Assembly (NCBI GenBank): GCA_947579665.1
Contig: CANPUZ010000032.1
Span: 620,001-684,000 of the forward strand
Length of the DNA: 64,000 nt
Direction of reading: 5' to 3'
Origin: Sympetrum striolatum
Taxonomy: Eukaryota > Arthropoda > Insecta > Odonata > Libellulidae
Both the position numbers and the translations under genes were made by a program. Positions 23,632 through 33,522 of this stretch are shown one piece after another (position 1 is the first letter of the stretch; every line of letters starts with the position of its first letter). The notes under the pieces were generated by a model that did no database searches, was not told the origin of the DNA, and saw only the letters and a program-made list of their open reading frames with translations.

Positions 23632-26055
23632 ATATATGCAAATAACAACTATTCCTTAGTGAGATCATATGTTTATGATGTAAAAATAAAGCTTCTATAA
23701 GATAAAGAATAATGAGGGATGCAATAGTGACTATGAAGAGAGGTGAAGGAGATCAAATGAAATATTGTCAGCACCTGCTACTGCATTGCCTTTTACTTCA
23801 CAAAGCTCTATTTCAATATTAATATCTTATCTCCCTGATCAAATAGGGTTTGATTCTATTTCTTGCTTCTTTTCTAATATTATTTTCATGTTTTTCAGTT
23901 GTTCGAAATATTCATCGTACATATAATTTTTCTTATAATTTTTGTGTTTTAATAAATGTTTACTTGCATTTTCATCTTTTACAGTGACCATAATGTAATC
24001 AACTTTGATCTTATTCAAATGTTTTCCTCTATTTACTATGGATGAACCCTTTAATATCCACTATTCTCTTTTCATTTTAGTTTTGCAGTAATTTACTTTA
24101 TTCTTCTTGTAATTGAATTATTTTCTTTCTACTATGTCCTTCGCTGTTATGTAGACATTTATATTGATTTATCTATGTTGATATGTACTTGTATTGTTTT
24201 GTTTGCCTTTCAGATCTCTCTTAACCTGCATTTTCAATAACAATTTATATAACTATTCTTAAGTTTTGCAGGATTTCCACGCACCCTGTCTTGCGGGTGT
24301 TTTCCCACTGAGGTGTTAATTTTTTTACTTGGTGAAACCTTAGGTTCTTAAACCTGCAAGATAGTTTTCTTATGTGTCCTTTTTCTTGCCTATCTCTTTC
24401 CTTAAAATTTATACGCCAAAGGGTTAGAAGATACTTAATAGTTTCAATCTTGATCTAACAGGGGTGCTTTTAATTATTATATATATTTTCTTTCTCTCCA
24501 CAAAGAGGAGTTTTTGCTATGTGAACGGACAGATGTCAAGTTCCCTTCACGGTGATACATTTTACACATTTTAGTGGTGAGACAGGTGATAGGATGTTAA
24601 TTTGCTGGATTTCTTGTATAATTGGATTAACTTTGCTTATATGTGATGCCATTTGTGCAGAAGTTGGCAGCTTATCTGGGCTACTAATAATTTTATTGAA
24701 ACATGCAGCAAATTGTCTATGAGTAGAATAAATTGTTTATGCCAATAATTTTGTATCCCATCCAGATAACAAAACCTGGTGATTCCCAATTTGCTGTTCT
24801 TTCTATTGTTTCCATAACTTACGTCTTTGTAACTGGCTCCAGAGCCATTTCCGAGATATTTTCTTTGCACCCATATTCACTTGCTATCAAATTTTATATG
24901 TAATGTGTATTACATTATCTATCCATTACACATTATGATTCAACATTCACATAGTCATCGGATTTATAATTTCAAAGGAAAGTGACAGAGACTGACTTGA
25001 ATGCCACCCATACATCTCTTTCATCATCACCTTGTAAGTTGTGGAAACGTCTGTCGGCAATGAAATTTCTTATTCTTGACCTATGAACACTCCTCTCACT
25101 TTTGCATAGTTTAACTCAGGAAGCTTGTTGCACAGGCACTGAAGAGCATCTGAGTCACTGTCCAGAGCCTTCACAAAGTTCTTCATTAGCTGAGTATGAA
25201 GAGGTTGCATGATAATTTTTTTACAGTCTACCAACGGCAGTTAACAACGTTTTTACTTCCTGACTGTATTCTCTCTCTGATCAGCCAATTCCTTTTTATG
25301 TAGTAGTGCTTCCTGTCTCACACACAGATGAAGTTGTAGTACTTGGTGCATTCCTGTGAGGATAGCAATTACTATTAGATCATCTCAGATAGTTAATTGT
25401 ACTCATAATAGCGTATTTTTTTGAAATCCTGCCTTATGTTATTTTGTTATTATCATTATCCATTTTATGTACCCTTCAAACTGTTCAATGAAACCCGAAT
25501 TAGCACGGAGTTAATATTTAACACTACAAAGAGAGGGCAAGGTAAGAAACATCTAGCTGATGCCTACCCTGCCTCATGATCCTCTGTGGTCCGAGCTAAA
25601 GACTTGCATCAAATGTCTCATAAAATTTTATCCAAATCAAATTCACACCTTTCCAGTTAGTCCTGTTCACTCTCTAAACATGTCAGTGAGATCTATAATA
25701 TTGAAACTATTTATTTGAAGACCAATATTTTTTTTTTCAACTAATATTTTGATTTAAATGAACAGCTTACCTAAAAAGAAAATGAACGAAGACAGTCAAT
25801 GTGCTTATGAGCACACAATTACAAAATTATTTCCCAAATTGTAAGATCACAAAATCCTGTGCTGAATAAATCATGAAGTGTTAATATTGAGGATCAAAAC
25901 TCAACATTCTGTGTATAATCACAGTTTATTTTTCATATAGTATGATATTATAAAAGGGTGTCTGCCAGACTGGAATACTCAGGGAATTTGGCAGGTAACA
26001 TGGAAAAATAGATATTTTACTCTCCTTACAGAAGATCTTTCCATGACTCTTTTTT
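23632..26055 (-). other. Unrecognised stretch with decayed coding-like segment at ~24240-25130
   Basis: On the minus strand around 25130-24240 several protein-like runs occur in adjacent frames. One is a 77-codon frame 24870-24637 (..KYLGNGSGASYKDVSYGNN..). Another, in a neighbouring frame, contains DKLPTSAQMASHISK, SPLKCVKCITVKGT, HLSVHIAKTPLC and later KLTPQWENTRKTGCVEILQ. The composition is protein-like, with Cys pairs, but I recognise no family. It may be an old transposon or captured gene. The remainder is AT-rich with nothing to annotate. Confidence 0.3.
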
Positions 26056-26185
26056 TACTTTCTCCATATACGAAGTATAGAGAAAGTATTGTTTTCATGA
26101 AAAAATTCGACTTCGAGATTTCAACGGAAATACATGTTTTGGGGTCCCTAGAACACGTTTTGACTATTTTCGGAATGATGTCTGT

Positions 26186-26226
<41 letters not shown>

Positions 26227-27115
26227 TGTATGTGTGTGTGTGTTAGTGGGCGCTCTATCGTGAAAACTATTGGTCGTATTAATACCAAACTTCGTATATA
26301 GTACTGTGGTGTGTGCTGTCAGAGTTGATTAGTTTTTGGAGTAAATCGGTTGACCGGAAGTCGAGCTTCATTCATTATAGCTCATTTCCGGTTTTCAAAA
26401 TATCTCCATAAATATGATATATACGTGCATTGTATTACTTTTAAAAGTTTTAGATAATGTAATTTACTATAACTTTTGTATTTAACATATTTTTGTATCA
26501 CCGGTTGATTAGGAGTTATTCGTGAAATACCGATAAACCGGAAGTAGCCGTTATGTACTTTGTGGGCGCTCTAACTTAAAAACGATGCATTATATCAACA
26601 CCAAATTTCATATATAGTACTTTATTTAGTTTCTTAAGAGTTGATTAGTTTTTGGAGTTAATCGGTTCACCGGAAGTCGAGCTGTATTCTTCAAAGCTCA
26701 TTTCCGGTTTTCAAAATATCTCCATAAATATGATATTTAGGTATATACTATTATTTATAAAAGTTTTAGAAAATAATATTTACTATAACTTTTGGTTGAA
26801 ACATATTTTTGTATCACTGATTGTGTAGGAGTTATATATGAAATACTGATAAACCGGAGGTTTCTGATTATGTACTTTGTGGGCGCTCTGGGCTCTATGG
26901 GCGAAATGCCAATTTCATCGTTTTTCATCGATCATGTCCCGTAAAACATTATTATTTATGTTTTTGGCGTCAAAGATAATAATATATATATATATATATA
27001 TTAATCACTCATATTCCAAGTTTAGATGGAATATAGAGTTCGAAATTACTGCGGTAGATAAATATTTACATCTTATATATATGGAGAAAGTCGTGTGCTG
27101 GCCACATCAGATTTT
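26056..27115 (+). repeat. Repeat family 1, copy 3 (two internal units)
   Basis: Same architecture as copy 2: head hairpin at 26056-26089, TG tract at 26180-26245, and GTGGGCGCT at 26246, 26562 and 26879 (period ~316-317). A (TA)n expansion at 26981-27001 precedes the terminal TATGGAGAAAGTCG and GCTGGCCACATCAG block. It is only about 100 bp from copy 4, in the same orientation. Confidence 0.85.
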
Positions 27116-27218
27116 AAGTTTACAGTTACTACGTGACTCATAAGGATGATTGATTGGCATTTTCAAGTACAACACATGCACAAGTACTAACACAAGAGGG
27201 GAGAAGGGGCCAGATTTT

Positions 27219-28236
27219 TACTTTCTCCATACACGAATTATAGAGAAAGTATTGTTTTCATGAAAAAAATCGACTTCGAGATTTCAACGGAAATACATGT
27301 TTTGGGGTCCCTAGAACACGTTTTGACCATTTTCGGAAAGATGTCTGCGTGTATGTGTGTGTGTGTGTGTGACAGTGGGCGCTCTAACGTAAAAACAATT
27401 AGTCGTATCAATACCAAAATTCATATATAGTACTGTAGTGTGTGCTGTCAGAGTTGATTAGTTTTTGGAGTAAATCGGTAAACCGGAAGTCGAGCTTCAT
27501 TCATCAAAGCTCATTTCCGGTTTTCAAAATATCTTTATAAATATGATATATAGGTATATTGTATACCTCATAAAAGTTTTAGATAATGTGTTTTACTATA
27601 ACTTTTGTATTTAATATATTTTTGTATCACCGGTTGATTAGGAGTTATTCGTGAAATACTGATAAACCGGAAGTAGCTGATTATGTAGCCCCTTTGTGGG
27701 CGCTCTAACATGAAAAGTATTTGTCGGATCAACACCAAATTTCATATATAGTATATTAATTGCTGTCGTTAGAGCCTATTAGTTTTTGGAGTAAATCGGT
27801 ACTCCGGAAGTCGAGCTTCATTCTTCAAAGCTTATTTCTGGTTTCCAAAATATCTCCATAAATGTTAAATATAGGTATAAACTATAACTTATAAAAGTTT
27901 TAGTAAATGTAATTTACTATAAATTTTGTATGAAACACATTTTTTTATCACTGATTGTGTAGGAGTTATTTGTGAAATACTGATAAACCGGAAGTTGCTG
28001 ATTATGTACGTTATGGGCGCTCTGGGCGATGGGGCGAAAGGCCATTTCAACGTTTTTCATCAAACATGTCCCGAAAACATTATTTATAATGTTCTTGACG
28101 TAAAAGATAATATGATATAAATTAATCTCTTATCTTCCAAGTTTAGATTGAATATAGAGTTCGAAAATACTGCCGTAGATAAATATTTTCATCTTATATA
28201 TGGAGAAAGTCATGTGCTGGCCACATCAGATTTTTT
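27219..28236 (+). repeat. Repeat family 1, copy 4 (two internal units)
   Basis: The head starts at 27219 with two changes in the hairpin (ATACACGAATTATAG). The TG tract is short (27351-27370). Units start at 27375, 27696 and ~28014 (period ~318-321). It ends with TATATGGAGAAAGTCATG and GCTGGCCACATCAGATTTT. Confidence 0.85.
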
Positions 28237-28499
28237 CCCTTCATGTTAGTTCAGTAAAAATTCCCCTGAGAGGAATAAATGTTCAGCGAGTATTGTGGTG
28301 ACCTTATAATATGTAATCTTGCTTTTCCTTTCCACATACTAGTTTAACTTTTTGGCTTTATTGCTATATAGCAATGTAACCCACCTCATCCCTTTCCCCC
28401 TCCTTTCCACCTTCCCCCCTTTTTTTTCCTCCTTCCGTTACTTGCTACCTTCTCTCCCCCTTTCATGAGTGTATATATTCGGAAGTGTGTTTTACTTGT

Positions 28500-28538
28500 C
28501 ACCTGATGATGTAGCTATGCTACGAAACCTAGGTCGTG
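28500..28538 (+). ncRNA. Type I hammerhead ribozyme motif, Penelope-like element style
   Basis: All conserved core elements are present in order. CTGATGA lies at 28503-28509. Stem II is GTAGC-TAT-GCTAC (28511-28523). GAAA lies at 28524-28527. A very short stem III pairs ACC (28527-28529) with GGT (28532-28534). The cleavage triplet GTC ends at 28535. Stem I pairs CAC (28500-28502) with GTG (28536-28538). One extra T at 28510 sits between the core and stem II. Hammerheads with minimal stem III are known from the terminal repeats of Penelope-like retroelements. The upstream 28240-28499 and downstream ~28620 sequence may be such a terminal repeat, but no PLE reading frame adjoins it. Confidence 0.6.
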
Positions 28539-28599
28539 TTTTTTCAGTTATTAAATCAGTGGTCTAGTAAAAGTTTGTTTGCATGAATTTTTACAAATT

Positions 28600-29835
28600 A
28601 ACATCACTTTTAACAAACAATCTCAATTTTTTAATCAAAATATTAATTATTATGGTCAATAAATATTTCTTTTAAAAGAAAAAATCCTACAACTGGTGTC
28701 TTAAGTCTATTTTATTGATCAAAATTGCTTCATTTTTCAACAAAAACCGCAATTTATTTTAATTATTATTCATTTTAAAAGAAAAAATCCTGTGATTCTT
28801 ACTTAGAAATGTATTATATTCATTGTAATTCGCTTCATTTTTATGCAAAAATTTGAATTTCTTAACCATAAAATTAACACTTAATTAGTCGTGTGGGGTC
28901 AATATGATGCTAGGAAGTGTATTTTCCTTAGGAACACACAAACTAATGAAGATATTTCAACCACATATTCGTTTTGTAAAGATGTTTGATATATTATGAT
29001 TATCTGAGAATTTCGTTAGTTTTAACTAATGAAAAGAATCCAAATTTATAAAGTTATTTGCAGATATTGCAAAGATTTTACCGAGTATGTTTTAAATGAA
29101 TCTAAAACGTTTAAATGTTCTAAGGGGTTACAAAATACTTTACTAATGATCACTTTTAAACATGTGTTCATGTATTTTCAATATAGTAACAAAGAGCAAC
29201 ACAATACAAACTTCTGAGTAATTTGTTTTTAAAAGTTGGTACTTCTGATATATGCAGTTAATAGGCTGGATATAGGTTTAGAAATGTTAATGGATAACAA
29301 CTTGTTCAAAATAAAATTTATGTGCCCCAAATTTAGCCAAATAAAAATATTCTGTTGGTATAGTCTTGAATAACACTAATAGGTTTATGATGATTTAAGG
29401 TTTTTTAAGTAATACTAATTGTTTTATCATAACCAAAAACCCCTAAACTAAAAGATTCTTACTTAAATATTGATGTTTGCTTCATTGCTAAAAAAATCCC
29501 ACTTTCTTAATGCAAATATTAATGATAATTGTAGATAAATATTCCTTATGAAGGAAAATGTCCATCGATTTTTGTCTTAAAATCCATTTTATTGACCGAA
29601 ATTTGCTTCATTATAATCATAAACCTCTATTAAATAACCCAAATACAAATTGTTTTCATAAATATTTAGTCCATTTTAAAGAAAAAATCCTACAATTGTT
29701 GGCTAAAAATCTATTTTATCTATCATAATTGATTCATTTTTAACCAAAACTCTCAATTTCTTAATGCCAAAAGAAATAATTTTCGTCGATTGTTGTTCCT
29801 TTGAAAAGAAAAAAATCCTACCATTGTCATTTAAA
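28600..29835. repeat. Degenerate AT-rich satellite-like repeat
   Basis: A block of about 110-130 bp recurs with drift. It contains TCAATTTNTTAAT, GGTCAATAAATATT, AAAGAAAAAATCCTAC, TTTTATTGATC and TTGCTTCATTTTT. The AAAGAAAAAATCCT-type motif lies near 28680, 28790, 29550, 29680 and 29807. The middle part (28900-29450) is too diverged to align by eye; a 62-codon frame there (29029-29217) is not recognisable. No function is evident. Confidence 0.5.
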
Positions 29836-31187
29836 ATTTATATCGATATCGATCCTTATTTGTTTTTTTTAAGTAAAAATTTGACTTCTTATCGTGAATA
29901 TTAATTATTTTGGTCAATAATTATTTATTGATTTATTAATTAAAAACTTGATTGTGTCCATTATAATAGGCTTCAGATAATTTGACTAATATTATCATCA
30001 TATTGAAAATAATATGGCCTAATATAATGGATACCCTGAAGTTTCCGCTAATAGCTGTGAATGGGGAAAGAGTAACAAAATATAAATATGGTGTTTGGAG
30101 TATTTTGTGACTCTTTCCTTAATATAATGGAATCGGATCCTTTATAATTAGCAGCATTTCTATCTTATAAGGGAACAAACCGAATAATTGGAATGTTAGA
30201 CGATCTCGAAACGTGCTTAGAAACACATTTCCTTTGGTATTTTCTAACTCGCCACTCCGGAAACGATTATTGAAATATTAAGTCCAGAAATGGGCTTAGT
30301 GTCAAATAACACTTTCCGTAGAAAAGTGTTCAATCTCTTCAGACAACCACGAACCGCATCTAGAAAGTATATCTTTCCATAGTTTTTTTCACCCATCTAC
30401 ATTGCAACTTTCTATGGTTACTGGGTTAATATCCATGTAATATCTATACAACATTAGATGTGGACTTTTTGGATATTGGTAAACCTTTATGGATATTGTA
30501 TAGATATTACTTGCTACTAGGGCAATTAGTACCCCCTGGTGGGGGTGATATATCGTCTTGTCTTGTCTATTCGCTATAATATAATTTTAACAAACCTAGT
30601 TAAATAACTTTTTGCGGTCAGAATTTCTATTTACATTCAGTTGCTTCTTCTATTAATGGAAGGCGTAACTGCATTGTTATTGTGCAAATTTGAGTGCATT
30701 AATTATTACAATAATACATTAATTAATGTTATGTACATAGTTCTGTAACAGAATATCTTATTGACAACCCAATCGGAAGTTTTGGGATCATTGGATATCC
30801 GTGGGAGATCCGACGGATATCCTGAATGCCAGCGGACCTGGATAGGATATGGCGGACATGAAACGGATATCCTACGGATATCCGGTGTTGTCTGGGATAA
30901 TGCTTACTATAATTATAATTATTAATGGAGATCTTGATTTATTTCATAGAATGTTCTGTAAATTTGGTTGGTGAGCCAGTTTTATAGGTATGACTAAACT
31001 ATGTATTACAATATTTCCAGTTAGGCTAGCATCAAGCATATTTTTTCCAAATTATAATGTCTGTGACACATTTTATGACAAGGTTATGCGTATCTGTTTC
31101 ATAATTCCAAAGTTTATTCACTGCTAATATTTACAAATCATACAGTTTGTGGGTGGCACTTATTGAGATAACATATATATCTATCTA
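29836..31187. other. No recognised gene; palindrome cluster at 30790-30895
   Basis: AT-rich sequence. Near 30532 a perfect hairpin ACCCCC-TGGT-GGGGGT occurs. The GATATC palindrome cluster is listed separately. No coding region was recognised. Confidence 0.35.
30790..30895. repeat. Cluster of GGATATCC palindromes
   Basis: Four GGATATCC octamers lie at 30793-30800, 30815-30822, 30864-30871 and 30876-30883. They are embedded in related GGATA/GACGG text and followed by GGTGTTGTCTGGG. This looks like the end of an interspersed element rich in short palindromes. The other end was not found. Confidence 0.45.
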
Positions 31188-31692
31188 TTATATATAGATG
31201 CTTCTCCGGATTCATTCATGTATATATATAGATAGATAGATAGATAGGATACTAATTCACAGGCTAAACCACAAGCATCATTGATTTGAACATTTTACGA
31301 CATATTGGCCATAACGTGAAACCCCCAGAAATAATGCGATTTTGAACCTCAGTCTCATGGGTTCGATTCCAGAGGGCCCCAAAGTCCTGATTTTTTCCCA
31401 TTTAAAAGCATTGCTTAGATTTTTGGGAGTTTAAAAAAAAATCTTTCCCGAAAAGGAAGAGAATCAAAACTCAAGGTTGTGCATAGTAAGTATGACCAGG
31501 AAGACCCGGGTTCGATGCCGAACAGATGAATTGCAGCGAGTTTGTGTTCTGATAATTTCTAAGATGCTGTTAGAGCATTATTGCTGTATATTTTCAATAC
31601 TTTTGAGTAACCTCTCGATATGATGTCGACTTGAAATTAGTGTTATCAACATGCCTGCAGAATGCAAGCAACATTTTACTCATATATATATA
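31188..31692 (+). repeat. Repeat family 2, short copy C (two modules)
   Basis: The head GCTTCTCCGGATTCATTCATG with a GATA microsatellite (31219-31240) is followed by the first module (GGGTTCGATTCCAGAGGGCC, ~31349) and then the last module (GACCCGGGTTCGATGCC, ~31507). It ends with CAACATTTTACTCATATATA. Modules 2-5 of the full copies are missing, as expected from recombination between modules of a tandem array. Confidence 0.7.
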
Positions 31693-33185
31693 TATTGCCT
31701 TTGCCATTAAGTTCTGATGCATTTTCTAATGGATGAAACTTTTATACCGACTCAATACACATATTGTCTTGATTTAAAAAAATAGTGTCTGCCATTTTAA
31801 TTCTGCCTGATTCCTTGCCACTTTTCAAAAAGTATAAAATTTCATCATAATATTTCAATTGAGGGTTTTTAATGTTTTTTTTTTTTAATTCTCTACAGAG
31901 CATGGCATGGAAAACTTGTGGTTCTGCCTAAAAATATCCTGAGATCAACTAGTAGATCTTTTGCATGCTAGGTATATCCAGCCTAATAAATCAGTAAAAT
32001 TTTTATTGATTATTGAAAGCATCATTTTGTCTATGAAGACCCTTTATTATCATACAATGTCTCCAACTCAAAGGCTGGTTGAATACTGAAACCCTGTTGA
32101 CTGTCAAAAGCTTTTGATCGGAAATGAAGTTAAAATTATTGTGAAATTTATATTTTGGATTCATAGATGAACAATTTCAACGATATATCTTCATCATTAG
32201 ATCAATTAAATCTAACCTATGGCATAAATGGAGGAATATTCTCTTGAACCAAGGATAGTTAGGTCTTCAAAATGAGTTGGAAAGACTAGATTTGTAAATT
32301 TATTTATTATTATTACATACTTATCACTGCAAGTAGATGGTGGAAGTGGTAACAATTTAGAAATGCAATTTACTTTACACACACAGTCAAAATTACATAT
32401 AATTTCAAAAAGATTGGTTACTAGCAATGAGGGGTACACACATCTCTCTGACATTTGCCTCGAAGGTAGGGAAACCCCTCAGAAAACCTCTCTTAGGCAG
32501 TTATAGTCAACCTTTCAAGTAAACGACTATTTCTATGATCTTGAGATCTTTGGTCTACAGAAACACCAAATAGGTTATCAGTTTTTCCACTATTAATTTT
32601 ATTGATGCATGATGTATTACAATTCCATCAGCTCTTTCCTTGAGTGATTCAACTCAAGATGTGAATTATCCACCTCAGTCTGTGTAAATCTCAAGCAAAA
32701 CAATGAAAAATCTCTTTAATCTTTTGCTCTGAAGTTTTTCATGACATTTTTATTTTTCTAAACCAGATGGGATAGTTAAAAAAATGCAAAATATCTTTTT
32801 TGAGTGGCAAATGCTTTATAGAAATGGGGATAGCTTAATTTATCTTATTCCAGCTATTTTGTATTATTAATGCATTTGTGCTCGTCTTACATTTCATATA
32901 AATTGTCATATGATAAAAGTTGTAATATCAACCTTTTAAATGAAAATTAGAGATGATTTTGTTGTTAAATTGAGGGCCTACTGCATAATTTTATGGTGAT
33001 TTATTGCTTACAACTTTAATGTTTATTTTTAGTATAGTTAAGTTGTAATAAATAAGTTAACAAATATTATTTTTATAAAAATAAAAGCTTTAATTTAACA
33101 AAATTACGTAAGATTATATTTTCCTCAAAACATTGGAAATAGTCTATATATCAACAAAACAATTGGCAAATTAAGCTATGATTCG
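31693..33185. other. No recognised gene; 3' flank of the reductase gene
   Basis: On the minus strand this is downstream of the 33186 stop codon, so the first few hundred bases may be its 3' UTR. A minus-strand 80-codon frame at 32454-32212 has no recognisable family. No other feature was seen. Confidence 0.35.
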
Positions 33186-33522
33186 TCAACACCATATATC
33201 TTGCAAATATCTTTTCTTCTTTGTTAACTCCTTGATAATGTTTGATGCCTCATCTTGGCTTACTCCTAAAATAAAGTATCATATATCACCAGTTATAAAA
33301 TTCATTTGCATAAGATAAACTTATTTCAATGGCATGCAAGTACTGGTATTACATTTAAAACTTTATTTTACTTCAAGACATATCCTTATGCTTTTGTATT
33401 GTAGTTTTTATACGTTCCATTATGTCCTTAAACATGTTTTTGGCATCTCCAGATATGTATAAAACCGATTCCTTATCCAAGAGCTGTTCCACAAATTTGT
33501 CTCCTAATTTCTCAATATTATC
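33186..33522 (-). CDS. NADPH-dependent diflavin reductase (NDOR1/Tah18-like), last two exons
   Basis: The penultimate exon is 33522-33372. It has a clean acceptor (TATTTTCAG) and encodes DNIEKLGDKFVEQLL, then VLYISGDAKNMFKDIMERIK, the C-terminal NADPH-binding motif of the CPR/diflavin family (..YICGDAKNM..D). It ends KHKDMS and a TGA, then a good donor (A|GTAAAA). The last exon is 33265-33186, acceptor TTTTAG. It encodes VSQDEASNIIKELTKKKRYLQDIWC and a stop; the terminal aromatic stacks on FAD in this family. Intron phase matches exactly, so only the TGA at 33375-33373 breaks the join. NDOR1 passes electrons from NADPH via FAD/FMN to the anamorsin Fe-S assembly factor. Upstream exons were not found within the window. 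The choice of NDOR1 over CPR rests on the RYxx(D/E)xW ending. Confidence 0.7.
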
